A stretch of DNA of 64,000 nucleotides from JAWKWH01 sp041397625 (lineage in GTDB: Bacteria; Pseudomonadota; Alphaproteobacteria; Rhizobiales; Rhizobiaceae). The stretch is from positions 1 to 64,000 of the forward strand of contig JAWKWH010000005.1 in assembly GCA_041397625.1 (NCBI GenBank). The letters run 5' to 3'. How positions within the stretch are numbered: position 1 is the stretch's first letter; each line of letters starts with the position of its first letter. This document shows, piece after piece, positions 1-8,532 of the stretch. The notes below the pieces were generated by a model. The model had not been told where the DNA came from and ran no database searches. It was given only the letters and a program-made list of their open reading frames with translations. The translations under genes were made by a program, and so were the position numbers.

Positions 1-313
1 TCTGCTTCGGCGTCGCCTCGAATTCCGGCATGTCGGGATGGCCGGTCACGATGCCCTCGGCAAACGCCTCTTCGAGCGCGTCCACAGGATAGCGCTTCGA
101 CAGGGTGCGGAATTCCGGTGCGTCGGGATGCGCGCTCCTGTCGTCGGCGCCGATCCCGTGGCAGCGCGCGCAATTGGTCTCGACCAGCGCCCGGCCGTGC
201 TCGATATCCGCCTCCTCGGCCTCGACCGGCAGGGCGGCGCCAAGCACCGACGCCATCGCCGTGGCGGCCAACACGCGCGGCAAGGAAAAGCGGAGAACGG
301 TTCGGTTTGTCAT
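1..313 (-). CDS. Exported c-type cytochrome, 3' end cut by window edge
   Basis: A small periplasmic electron carrier of the monoheme cytochrome c class. The ATG at 313 has GGAGG nine bases upstream. Residues 1-32 are a hydrophobic signal peptide, the single heme attachment motif CARCH is at residues 48-52, and M95 in HPDMPEF is a plausible axial heme ligand. The reading frame is still open at base 2, so only about 104 residues are visible. It is followed upstream by an exported NTF2-like gene in the same direction, 98 bases away. The family is clear from the heme motif; the electron-transfer partner is not. Confidence 0.85.
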   Translation of the reverse strand, partial: MTNRTVLRFSLPRVLAATAMASVLGAALPVEAEEADIEHGRALVETNCARCHGIGADDRSAHPDAPEFRTLSKRYPVDALEEAFAEGIVTGHPDMPEFEATPKQ

Positions 314-411
314 GGTGCGGGCCTCCGATGCCGAATCACCGACCGATAATGGCGCGGGGGCGGCCTGCCTGTCACCGCCCTTGGCGCATTTGTCGCATGG
401 CAGCTCGGCCA

Positions 412-843
412 TCAGTCGGCGACGCCGAGCACGTGATACATGTCGCGGCTCAGATACCAGGCACCGCCGCTCATGACCCAGACATGCATCGAGCGGCCGA
501 GGATCGTCTGCCCGCCGGCCTTGACGCGCGTCTCGCCGATCTCGACCGCGGCGGCCGGGCCATGCTGGCGGATTTCGACGATCCTGTATTCAAGCCCGCC
601 GACGCCGCCGTCAAACGCCCTTGCGTAGTGCGCCCGGATGCTGTCGCGGCCGACCACCGCCCGGCCCTGCGGCGGCAAGACCGCTCCCTCTTCCGTGTAG
701 AAGCCGGCAATCGCCGCGGCATCGCCGGCATTGTAGGCCTCGGCAAATGCCGCCATGCGGTTGACGATCGGATTGTCCTGCGCCCGGGCCAGGCCCGCGG
801 CGGCAAGGAGGATCAGGAGAGCAAGGCCGATACGTATCCTCAT
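412..843 (-). CDS. Exported NTF2-like / SnoaL-like (DUF4440-type) protein
   Basis: A 143-residue protein with a clear signal peptide (residues 1-21, ending GLARA) followed by one cystatin-like alpha+beta cone fold domain: an N-terminal helix with the typical motif AFAEAYNAGDAAAIAGFYTE, then a beta sheet ending in W-Y-L-S-R-D. Proteins of this fold are small enzymes or ligand-binding proteins, and no catalytic residue can be assigned here. I chose the ATG at 843 rather than an upstream one at 885 because GGAAAGGAAA precedes it and the signal peptide then starts correctly. It lies 38 bases downstream of trpE(G) and may be co-transcribed with it, but no role in tryptophan synthesis is implied. 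Confidence 0.75.
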   Translation of the reverse strand: MRIRIGLALLILLAAAGLARAQDNPIVNRMAAFAEAYNAGDAAAIAGFYTEEGAVLPPQGRAVVGRDSIRAHYARAFDGGVGGLEYRIVEIRQHGPAAAVEIGETRVKAGGQTILGRSMHVWVMSGGAWYLSRDMYHVLGVAD

Positions 844-881
844 ATCGGTGATTTCCTTTCCGTTTGGCATTTTGCAGCCCG

Positions 882-3071
882 TCACGCGGCACGTTCCTTC
901 GACCGTTGTTTCAGGTGCGCGACCACATTCTCGATCATGCGCATACCCGCATCCCGACCCAGCGTCATGATTGATTCGGGATGGAACTGCACGGCGGCGA
1001 TGGGCTCGCTGTCGTGTTCGATCGCCATGATGGTGCCGTCTTCGGTTTCCGCCGTAATGCGGAAAGCCTTCGGCAGGCTCGCCGGGTCGGCGAAGATCGA
1101 ATGATAGCGGCCGACGGTGATCTCGCTGTCGAGACCGGAAAACACCAGCCCCGGATCCGATACGCGAATGCGCGACGGTTTGCCGTGCATCGGCTCCCTG
1201 AGCTGGCGCAGTTCGCCGCCGAAAGCCTCGGCAATGGCCTGCAGGCCGAGGCAGACGCCGAACAATGGCAGGTCGCGCGCCCGTGCCCGTTTGATCGTCG
1301 CCTTGCAGTCGAAATCAGCCGGCATGCCAGGCCCCGGCGACAGCACCACCAGATCGGGATCGACACTGTCGAACACCTCGTCGGACACCGGCGAGCGCAC
1401 CGTGACCACGTCGGCGCCTGTCTGGCGGAAATAGTTCGCCAGCGTATGGACGAAGGAATCCTCGTGATCGACCAGCAGGATTGTCCGCCCCGCGCCGACC
1501 CGCGATGCCACCCGCCCGGAACCGACCTCGTTGGGCGTCCCCGCCTCGCGGATCGCCGCCAGCATGGCCGACGCCTTGAGCTCGGTCTCCGCTTCTTCCT
1601 CGTCGGGATCGGAATCGAACAACAGCGTCGCCCCGGCCCGCACCGAGGCAATCCCGTCCTTGATGCGGATGGTGCGAAGCGTCAGCCCGGTATTCATGTC
1701 GCCGTTGAAATGCACCATGCCGATCGCGCCGCCATACCAGGCGCGCGGGCTTTTTTCGTTGTCCTCGATGAAACGCATCGCCCAGAGCTTCGGCGCGCCG
1801 GTCACCGTCACTGCCCAGGCATGGCTCAAAAACCCGTCGAAGGCGTCCATATCCTCGCGCAACCGGCCCTCGATATGGTCGACGGTGTGGATCAGCCGCG
1901 AATACATCTCGATCTGGCGGCGGCCGATCACCCGCACCGAACCTGGTTCGCACACCCGGCTCTTGTCGTTGCGGTCGACATCCGAACACATGGTCAGTTC
2001 AGACTCGTCCTTCTTGGAGTTGAGCAGTTTGAGGATCTGCTCCGAATCCGAAATCGCATCGCCTCCCCGGCGGATCGTGCCCGAGATCGGGCAGGTCTCG
2101 ATGCGCCGTCCGTTGACCCGCACGAACATCTCCGGCGAGGCGCCGATCAGGTATTCCTGGTCGCCAAGATTGATGAAGAACGAATAGGGCGACGGGTTGA
2201 TGGTCTTCAGCCGCCGTGCGATCTGCGATGGCGGGCTTTCGCAGCGTTCATAGAACATCTGTCCCGGCACCACCTCGAACAGGTCGCCGCGCCGGAAGCT
2301 ATCCTTCGCACGCGTTACCAGCCTGGCGTATTCGCCAGGCTCGTGGTCGGCACGCGGCGGCTGCATTTCGCTGCGGGCAAACGGCACATCCTCGCCGGAT
2401 CGTTCCAGACCCTCCGTCGACCAGCCATCGCCGGCAAACTCGTAGCGGTCGTGCCAGGCACGCGCCGCATGGTGATCGACCACCAGGATCTCGTCGGGCA
2501 GGTAGAGCACCATGTCACGCTGGCTTTGCGGGCGCTCCAGCTTCAGTTCGACCGGCTCGAACTGGAAGGCGAGATCATAACCGAAAGCGCCGTAGAGACC
2601 GAGATTGGAATCGGCCTCCGAACGGAAAAGCGACACGATCGCCCTGATGGCGCTGAACACCGACGGCGCGCGCGACCGCTCTTCCTCGCGAAACACGCGA
2701 CCCGGCTCGGCGATCGCAATACCGATCTCCTCGTCGCTTCGCGCGGTGATGCTGCAATCGCCCACCTGCTCCACCGCCGCCACGATTGTCGGCAGCATGG
2801 CCTTGCCGCGCGCATTGAGCGCGGCGATCCGCATCTGGCGGTCGCGCGACCAGATCATCACCGGCGGATCGACGATCGCGGTATCCCAGCGCGTATAGCG
2901 TCCCGGATACTCGTAGTTTGACGAGAACACGGCGCCGCGCCTGGAATCGAGGCGGTCGAGATAGGTTTCTATCGCCTCGTCATAGGCGGTTTCGGCACGC
3001 GTACGGCTGACGGCCACCCCGCCGGCGGTCACAAATCGTTCGGCCTCGGCGCCATTTTTATCTGGTGCCAT
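882..3071 (-). CDS. trpE(G): Fused anthranilate synthase TrpE-TrpG
   Basis: Catalyses chorismate plus glutamine to anthranilate, the first step of tryptophan synthesis, in the cytoplasm. The 729-residue length and domain order match the rhizobial fused enzyme: TrpE chorismate-binding part at about residues 1-510 (with SSNYEYPGRYTRWD near the N terminus and LIGASPEMFVRV in the core), a short linker, then a class I glutamine amidotransferase at about 530-720 with the nucleophile in GVCLGLQ (near 604) and the His/Glu of the triad in QFHPES (near 695). Expression is expected to be controlled by the leader peptide and attenuator at 3114-3224, and the enzyme itself by tryptophan feedback as known for this family. 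Other trp genes are not in the window. Confidence 0.97.
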   Translation of the reverse strand: MAPDKNGAEAERFVTAGGVAVSRTRAETAYDEAIETYLDRLDSRRGAVFSSNYEYPGRYTRWDTAIVDPPVMIWSRDRQMRIAALNARGKAMLPTIVAAVEQVGDCSITARSDEEIGIAIAEPGRVFREEERSRAPSVFSAIRAIVSLFRSEADSNLGLYGAFGYDLAFQFEPVELKLERPQSQRDMVLYLPDEILVVDHHAARAWHDRYEFAGDGWSTEGLERSGEDVPFARSEMQPPRADHEPGEYARLVTRAKDSFRRGDLFEVVPGQMFYERCESPPSQIARRLKTINPSPYSFFINLGDQEYLIGASPEMFVRVNGRRIETCPISGTIRRGGDAISDSEQILKLLNSKKDESELTMCSDVDRNDKSRVCEPGSVRVIGRRQIEMYSRLIHTVDHIEGRLREDMDAFDGFLSHAWAVTVTGAPKLWAMRFIEDNEKSPRAWYGGAIGMVHFNGDMNTGLTLRTIRIKDGIASVRAGATLLFDSDPDEEEAETELKASAMLAAIREAGTPNEVGSGRVASRVGAGRTILLVDHEDSFVHTLANYFRQTGADVVTVRSPVSDEVFDSVDPDLVVLSPGPGMPADFDCKATIKRARARDLPLFGVCLGLQAIAEAFGGELRQLREPMHGKPSRIRVSDPGLVFSGLDSEITVGRYHSIFADPASLPKAFRITAETEDGTIMAIEHDSEPIAAVQFHPESIMTLGRDAGMRMIENVVAHLKQRSKERAA

Positions 3072-3113
3072 CTCTGCGTCTCCTCATCTGCCCGGACGCC
3101 GGAACCGCGCACG

Positions 3114-3143
3114 AAAAAGGCCGCCCGGACATCCGACGCGGCC
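3114..3143 (-). terminator. trp attenuator (intrinsic terminator)
   Basis: On the minus strand GGCCGC and GCGGCC form the base of a stem with an inner CGG/CCG pairing and are followed by five T residues. It lies between the leader peptide stop (3183) and trpE(G) (3071). A second palindrome, GACGCATGCGTC (3159-3170), offers a GACGC arm that can pair either locally or with GCGTC inside the terminator stem, giving the alternative antiterminator fold expected for attenuation. Confidence 0.85.
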
Positions 3144-3182
3144 ATCAAATCATTTCCCGACGCATGCGTCAGCGACCGCCTG

Positions 3183-3224
3183 TCAACAGCGCCACCACCA
3201 CGATCTTGCGTTCGAGAAATTCAT
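3183..3224 (-). CDS. trpL: trp leader peptide TrpL (13 aa, three Trp codons)
   Basis: A 13-codon frame, MNFSNARSWWWRC, with three consecutive TGG codons, ending in TGA 111 bases before the trpE(G) start codon. Translation of the Trp run couples charged tRNA-Trp supply to formation of the terminator at 3114-3143. In Sinorhizobium the trpL leader has a similar WWW run and its attenuated transcript also acts as a trans-acting RNA. No good Shine-Dalgarno is visible and the -10 box ends nine bases from the ATG, so a leaderless or nearly leaderless mRNA is likely, as I recall for Sinorhizobium. The assignment rests on the Trp run, position and following terminator. Confidence 0.9.
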   Translation of the reverse strand: MNFSNARSWWWRC

Positions 3225-3233
3225 AACATCGCT

Positions 3234-3262
3234 TTGATAGCGGCGCGCGCGTTCGCATGCAA
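3234..3262 (-). promoter_or_regulatory. trpL-trpE(G) promoter
   Basis: On the minus strand TTGCAT (3262-3257) is separated by exactly 17 bases from TATCAA (3239-3234), a good match to a housekeeping sigma factor promoter. Transcription would begin within a few bases of the trpL ATG at 3224. Confidence 0.7.
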
Positions 3263-3569
3263 CCGGTTTTGCGCCAGGAAGAGGCCCGGATCCGCGGGCC
3301 GGGTCCGGGCCTCCTTGCCGCGCTCGGGCGGCCGGCACAGGGTCGAAGCATGGTTGAGGGTTTTTCCGACCTTGCTGTGCGCTGTCGACGGCGTTGGTTG
3401 TGTCGAGTCTTGCGGTCCGACCTTAGGATACGCACGTGAACAAACCCCGCCGGCAGGATGCATCGACAAGTGGCACCCGGTTGCGGGCGCGCCAAACGGT
3501 CGCGCGAGCGTGATCACCGTTGAGCGGAATGTCATCCGAAATGCCCGCGGGTTCGTCTAGGATGAGGTT
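3263..3569. other. Non-coding stretch between trpL promoter and the 3570 gene
   Basis: About 300 bases with no convincing gene. Frames open here on both strands, but they lack ribosome binding sites, have arginine- and proline-rich compositions typical of high-G+C shadow frames, and cross the trp promoter. GATGAGG just before 3570 serves the next gene. Confidence 0.5.
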
Positions 3570-4121
3570 ATGAACAGGTTCCTCACCGCCGCCCTCGCCG
3601 GCCTGATCGCGACAACTCCGGGCAGCGCCCGCGAGATGATCGGCAACTGGCGCGTCGACCATTTCAAACCCTTCGGCCTGTGGGAATCCATGTGCGATCA
3701 CCGCGAACAGGAAAACAGGCAGATCCGCCGCTGTTACATCCGCTATGTCGATGGCTATTCGCCGGGCGAACCGTTCGGCGCCGCCTTCCTGTTCGTCACC
3801 GCACCCGGGCCGGGCGGCCTGCGCTATGAGTTCGGCTTTGAGCCCGGCACGCGCTTTGCCGAGGACGGCTTCGTTGTCATGCGTGACGACGCAATCACCT
3901 GGATATTGGATACCGCCACCTGCGCCGGCGGCAACAGCTGCATCATCGAAGGCGATGCGGCGCTCGACCTGTCAAATCTGTTGGGCGGTGGCGGCCGTCT
4001 CGTCTTCCGCTTTGCCGATCGCCACGGTCGCGACTGGCGCCGCGAGTGGACTGCGCCCGACTATGACGAGGTGCTGGCGGACTTCCAAGCCGCCTCCGCC
4101 GAACGCGAACTGCCGTTCTAG
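3570..4121 (+). CDS. Exported protein of unknown function (weakly IalB-like)
   Basis: A 183-residue protein with a signal peptide (residues 1-20, ending TPGSA) and a mature part opening with GNWRVDHF and holding four cysteines (near 42, 55 and the pair in ATCAGGNSC), so a disulfide-bonded periplasmic or surface protein is likely. The W-x-V start and the two early cysteines recall the invasion-associated locus B (IalB) family of Rhizobiales, but the resemblance is loose and I give no name. GGATGAGG precedes the ATG. Its stop codon overlaps head-on with the stop of the DUF2333-type gene (shared CTAG at 4118-4121), so it is the end of a convergent pair. Confidence 0.65.
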   Translation: MNRFLTAALAGLIATTPGSAREMIGNWRVDHFKPFGLWESMCDHREQENRQIRRCYIRYVDGYSPGEPFGAAFLFVTAPGPGGLRYEFGFEPGTRFAEDGFVVMRDDAITWILDTATCAGGNSCIIEGDAALDLSNLLGGGGRLVFRFADRHGRDWRREWTAPDYDEVLADFQAASAERELPF

Positions 4122-5272
4122 CGATCCAGAACCGAGCGGATCTCGATCATGTTCGTGCGTATGCGCAACACGTAGAAACCCATCGTCGCCAGATGCGTCG
4201 GCATGATCCAGCCATCCTCGCGACCGTTCGAGATGATGAAGGGCTGCACTGCGAGCGCGGCACGGAACTGGCTTTCCAGCCGGTCCCAGAGCGGCACCAG
4301 GCCGCGCGACTTGATGACGTCGGCGAAATCGGAACGGGTGGCGACGATCATGCCGTAATAGCCATAGAGCTGACCGTAGGAAAACCAGAACCGGTCGTCG
4401 GCGCGGGTGTCGAACCAGCCGCTGTCATAGCCTTCGGAGCGTTCGCGCAGGATGTCGGAGGTCGAGCCGATGTCGGAAGCGATGCGATCGAGGAACTGCA
4501 CCAGATTGTCCGCGCGCGCATCGAAGGTCGCATTGCAGGCGGCGAGCTTCTCGTTGTAGGCGCGCAGATCGGCGATCGCCGACCGGTAGAATGCCGGCGT
4601 CGGCGTCTTCGGCCCCGGCGGATTGAACCCGATATACCAGGTGTATTCGTCGAACTGCAGGCTGCCGCGCGCATCCTGCAGGTTCGGGTCGATCTGCGAC
4701 GAACCGCGGATGCGGCCGAGCCGATCGACGAGCTCGATCGCGGTGCGCCGTACCGCCTGGTTTACGCCGCGCTGGAAACTCGCCTTGTTGTCGAAAAACG
4801 GCGTCAGGTCCCAACGCAGCCCGAAAAAACCGAGCTTGTAGAGCAGCATGGACGATATCCACGCGTTCTGGTTGACGTTGTAATCCGTCAGATCGGCGGT
4901 AACGGCGGTGATCGCCGACGGCATGCACGTTTTGACGTCGCCTTCGCCGGCCGTCGAGCCGGATGTACCGGTCGCGCTCGCGGTCGAAACCACAACTTCT
5001 CCCGCCGACGCCGATTGCGCGCCGCGCGAATAGGCCGTCGCGTAATTGGTATCGAAATTCGTCCAGGCCTGGGTCTGCCAGAAGAAGTATCCGTAAAGCG
5101 ATACGAGCCCGAGCAACAACAGCCCGATAATGCCCTTAAGGATGAAGCCGCGTTTCCGGTACCACTGCCCCGCAATCAGGAACGGCCACAACAGCCAGGC
5201 GACTATCATCCCGAATCCCTTGCCGATCATCTGGAATATCCAGGTGAAGAAATTGATGATCGGATCGAGCAT
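4118..5272 (-). CDS. DUF2333-type inner-membrane protein, last gene of AAA+ operon
   Basis: A 384-residue protein with two hydrophobic segments at about residues 8-33 and 48-68 separated by WYRKRG, followed by a large soluble, probably periplasmic domain. The opening MLDPIINFFTWIF and FFWQTQAW after the second segment match my memory of DUF2333 proteins; function is unknown for that family. The frame is open further upstream, but I start at the ATG at 5272 because the hydrophobic N terminus begins there and it sits 14 bases after the upstream gene. It is the only clearly membrane-anchored product of the five-gene operon and may be its anchor. Confidence 0.75.
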   Translation of the reverse strand: MLDPIINFFTWIFQMIGKGFGMIVAWLLWPFLIAGQWYRKRGFILKGIIGLLLLGLVSLYGYFFWQTQAWTNFDTNYATAYSRGAQSASAGEVVVSTASATGTSGSTAGEGDVKTCMPSAITAVTADLTDYNVNQNAWISSMLLYKLGFFGLRWDLTPFFDNKASFQRGVNQAVRRTAIELVDRLGRIRGSSQIDPNLQDARGSLQFDEYTWYIGFNPPGPKTPTPAFYRSAIADLRAYNEKLAACNATFDARADNLVQFLDRIASDIGSTSDILRERSEGYDSGWFDTRADDRFWFSYGQLYGYYGMIVATRSDFADVIKSRGLVPLWDRLESQFRAALAVQPFIISNGREDGWIMPTHLATMGFYVLRIRTNMIEIRSVLDR

Positions 5273-5286
5273 TGCGTGGTTCCCGG

Positions 5287-6585
5287 TTAGTCGGTCAGGC
5301 CGTAGAGACGTTCGCGCAAGCCGGCCTTGTCTTGGAGATAAGTGCTTTTGAGCGTCGTCACAACATGCTTTTGCCAAACCGGCGAATAGGCTTCGTAGTC
5401 GCGGTAGAAGCCCTGCTTGTTGAAGACATAGCGCGATACGAAGTCGTGCGGCACGAAATCCGAGATCAGCCGGTTGGTGAGCCAGGCGTCCGGATGCTCC
5501 GGTTTGGCGCGCACCACCTGGAAGCGCCACTCCGGCTTCACGGTCTCGACATCGAGCCGGCCGAACCGCTCGATCTCGCGCTTGGCGCCGTTAAGGAAGG
5601 GAAATGTGCCCTCGCGATTGATGAGATCGGCATGGCGGTGGATCCAGGTCTGCACCCAGACCTTGTCGACCTCGTCGAGATCGCGCTTCGGCTCCGTCAT
5701 GTGGATCAGCACGCGGATCGCCATCTCGGCGCGGTGTTCGAGATAGCCCGACTTTTCGACCCATGAGGCGCGCGGCAGGTCCAGCCGCCCCGTCGCCGAC
5801 AGGAACTCGAACACTCGGCCCGGATCGTTGATCGACAGATAGCTGACCTGCCACGGCCTCGACCGGCGGAAACCGGGCGCATCCGGATCGCAGATCACCG
5901 TCGTCATGTCGCGGTCGATGAAGATGTAGAGGCCGCCGAAATGGCTGGTCCAATAGGCATTGTGGCGAAACACCGTCTGGTCCGGCACCAAGGCGTTTTC
6001 GCGGATGTCGCCGGTGACCTTGGCAAGGTCGACCATGCGCTCGAGCAGCTCGTCGTCGCGCCATGCGTCGGGTTCGCGTTTCAGCCGGTCGGTCAGCGTC
6101 CTGAGTTCCGTCGCCTTTCCGAGCACGTCCTCGGCCGAGAGCACGCGGAACTCCACCTGCTCGATTCCCAACAGGTCCTCGATATTGGTCACCGTCGAGA
6201 CCGAGTCCTCGATCTCGCCATAGATCACGTCCTTGATCGTCGCCGCATTGATGGCCCTCGCGTTCCTCGACAGGAACTGGAACATCAACTGCGAGGTGTT
6301 CGAGAACGCCGTATGAACAACGGGCAGGTCGATCTGCTTTGGCGTCAGGATGATGAAGCGGCGATTGACTTCATTGGGATCGAGGTAGTCGTGATCCTTC
6401 AGTTCCTCGGCAATCTGCGGCGAAAAGCCGGTACGGTCGATATCGAAGGATTTCAGCTTGGTCTGCTTCAGCCCGAACGCCTTTAGCGCCTTGTTGTAGC
6501 GCGCGATCAAATGCGGCTCGTCGACCGTGAGCAGCCGGCCGTAGATCAGTTCGGAGTCGCGCAGCAGGTTCAACCGCGCCTCCAC
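5287..6585 (-). CDS. Conserved protein of unknown function, AAA+ operon (DUF6638-like?)
   Basis: A 432-residue soluble protein without signal peptide or membrane segment. Visible features are an N-terminal acidic/hydrophobic helical part, a central TSHFGGLYIFIDRDMTTVIC stretch that looks like a beta-rich core, and an aromatic C terminus. I recall the family as DUF6638 but cannot confirm it. The start is uncertain: a GTG at 6585 is the first usable codon after an in-frame TAA and has no strong ribosome binding site; translational coupling to the ATPase gene 27 bases upstream would explain this. It is always read with the ATPase here, which suggests a partner role. Confidence 0.7.
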   Translation of the reverse strand: MEARLNLLRDSELIYGRLLTVDEPHLIARYNKALKAFGLKQTKLKSFDIDRTGFSPQIAEELKDHDYLDPNEVNRRFIILTPKQIDLPVVHTAFSNTSQLMFQFLSRNARAINAATIKDVIYGEIEDSVSTVTNIEDLLGIEQVEFRVLSAEDVLGKATELRTLTDRLKREPDAWRDDELLERMVDLAKVTGDIRENALVPDQTVFRHNAYWTSHFGGLYIFIDRDMTTVICDPDAPGFRRSRPWQVSYLSINDPGRVFEFLSATGRLDLPRASWVEKSGYLEHRAEMAIRVLIHMTEPKRDLDEVDKVWVQTWIHRHADLINREGTFPFLNGAKREIERFGRLDVETVKPEWRFQVVRAKPEHPDAWLTNRLISDFVPHDFVSRYVFNKQGFYRDYEAYSPVWQKHVVTTLKSTYLQDKAGLRERLYGLTD

Positions 6586-6612
6586 AATCTGTTCGAATCC
6601 GGACGGTCGACC

Positions 6613-8523
6613 TTACGCATTCCACCGCCCCGTCTTCTTCATCTCCTCGATCTCGCGGATGGCGCGTTCCTTCAGCCGCGTGTCACGGATCAGGCGACCG
6701 ACATCGGCATCGTCGGAACGGTCGGAATAGCGGAACTCGGAATCGGCATAGCGGTTGATCTCCTGCATCACCATGTCCATGGTGAACGGCCCGCGCAGTT
6801 CCTCGATCATGCCTTTCTTGTCGTCGTAGCTCTTGTGCATGAAAGCCTCGGCGGTCTCGAACCACTCGTCGGGCAGCTCGATATCCATCGCCCGCATCTT
6901 GATCGCATCGGTGATGTTCTTGATGGCGCGGCCGGTAAAGCGCGGCTCGGCCTCCTTGATCAGGTGCAGGTAGCTGCCGATGTCGGCCATCGTCTTCGGC
7001 TCGCCATACTGGTCGAGATAGTGCTCGTAGACCTTGGTCAGGCCTTCTTCCTGCGGTTTGGAATGCTCTTCATAGGCTGTCTGCACCGCTTTCTGGATTA
7101 TCTGCGCCTCGTAGAGATCGTGATCGCCGAGCGGTATCTTGTGGTTCTTGCCGGCCAGAAGCACGAAGATGTCGATATAGTCGTCGCGCGTCTGCGGCCC
7201 GTCGACCAGCCAGCGCGCACCGGCGCGCTGCCTCAGCGCATCGTCGACGTTTTCCGGATAGTTGGAGAACATGCCGAACGAGCAGTTGCCGCGCACCACG
7301 GTCGCAGCTCCCGCGAAGCTCTCCATCAGCACGCCGGTGATCTCCTGCTGACCGGCCGACGCCCGGTCGTCGGAGCGCTTGGCCGCCACCTGGTCGATGT
7401 CGTCGACGGTGCCGAAGCCGATGGCGCGCGGATTGATGACATTGTTGACGAACTGCTTGCAGTTCTGGCCCGACTTGCCCTGGTAGGAGGAAATCTGGTC
7501 GACGCCGAAATTCTCGTAGTGGAACGGATAGCCGGCGATCGCGCAGTAGTCGTTGATCATGCCGGCGGTCATCTGGATCAGGATCGTCTTGCCTGTACCC
7601 GGCGCGCCGTCGCCGATGAAGGTGAACAGGAAACCGCCCAGTTCCACGAACGGATTCATCTGCCGGTCGAAATCATAGGCCATCAGCATCTTGGCGAGCT
7701 TGATCGCCTGATACTTGGCGATGTGGTTGCCGATGATCTCGTTCGGCTTCTTGAACGTCATCACCAGCGGCTTGCGCTTCTGCCCCGGCGCCACATCGAA
7801 CCCGTCGATGGTGAAATCGTCGCGCTCGATGCGGATATGCGCGTCCTCGAACGCGCCGAGCCCGTCGAAGCGGTTGCGGCGCTGCAAAAGCCCCTCGATG
7901 GCGACGCGCGCCAACGCGCGGGCGCGCGCCGTCAAGTCGATGTCGTCCTTGGATCCGGCGATCGCCGCATCGAGCCCGGCGATCATCGATTTGAGCGCAT
8001 CCTGTGCCGTATCGAACAGGAAGTCCGGCTCGTCGGTGTCGTTGGCGGGCTCGCCCTCGCTTTCCAGCGTCTGCAGCAGATAGGAGGCAAACGAGAATGC
8101 CGCCACATAGGCCGAGGCCGCCAGAAGCCGCTTGAAGGTCGCCGCCTCGTCACCCTCCAGCGGCGAACGCGCATTCTTCGCCTTCAGGCTTTCAAGATCG
8201 GTGCTCTCGCCGAAAGAGTCGGCGATCGCCAGCGCCACAGCCAGTCCACGCCGGGCGCGGTAGAGCAGCGTATGCTGGGGAATCGACAGCATCGGATCGC
8301 CGCTGCCGACCGACGCCACCGTCTTTGCCAGCTCCACCTCGCGGGTGCGCCGGATGTTGCCGGTCGACACCGTCGAGACGAAGCGCCGTCCGGTGCCGGC
8401 CAGTTCGGTGCGCGACGTACGGCTGCCGTCTTCCATCACGATCGTGCGCGTGATCATCGATTGCGCCGTCGCCCGGTGCTTCTCGATGTCCTTCTCGTTG
8501 ATCGTGGTCAGACCGGTATCCAT
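6613..8523 (-). CDS. AAA+ family ATPase of five-gene envelope-associated operon
   Basis: A 636-residue protein. Residues 1-250 are a helical N-terminal region; the ATPase core has Walker A GDGAPGTGKT (near 304-313), Walker B GFGTVDDID (near 366-374) and a downstream FGMFSNYPENVDDALRQRAG segment that resembles sensor 1 plus an arginine finger. The C-terminal 200 residues are helical and charged (EIEEMKKTGRWNA at the end). It is a chaperone/remodelling-type ATPase and not a transporter ATPase. GAGG precedes the ATG at 8523. It lies between two unknown genes, nine bases after the upstream one, in an operon that also encodes a coiled-coil protein and a membrane protein. Substrate unknown. Confidence 0.85.
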   Translation of the reverse strand: MDTGLTTINEKDIEKHRATAQSMITRTIVMEDGSRTSRTELAGTGRRFVSTVSTGNIRRTREVELAKTVASVGSGDPMLSIPQHTLLYRARRGLAVALAIADSFGESTDLESLKAKNARSPLEGDEAATFKRLLAASAYVAAFSFASYLLQTLESEGEPANDTDEPDFLFDTAQDALKSMIAGLDAAIAGSKDDIDLTARARALARVAIEGLLQRRNRFDGLGAFEDAHIRIERDDFTIDGFDVAPGQKRKPLVMTFKKPNEIIGNHIAKYQAIKLAKMLMAYDFDRQMNPFVELGGFLFTFIGDGAPGTGKTILIQMTAGMINDYCAIAGYPFHYENFGVDQISSYQGKSGQNCKQFVNNVINPRAIGFGTVDDIDQVAAKRSDDRASAGQQEITGVLMESFAGAATVVRGNCSFGMFSNYPENVDDALRQRAGARWLVDGPQTRDDYIDIFVLLAGKNHKIPLGDHDLYEAQIIQKAVQTAYEEHSKPQEEGLTKVYEHYLDQYGEPKTMADIGSYLHLIKEAEPRFTGRAIKNITDAIKMRAMDIELPDEWFETAEAFMHKSYDDKKGMIEELRGPFTMDMVMQEINRYADSEFRYSDRSDDADVGRLIRDTRLKERAIREIEEMKKTGRWNA

Positions 8524-8532
8524 TACGCGTCC

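Noticed and set aside
981..2921. A long open frame on the plus strand opposite trpE(G)
   Set aside because: Same reason: composition mirrors the sense gene and no domain is recognisable.
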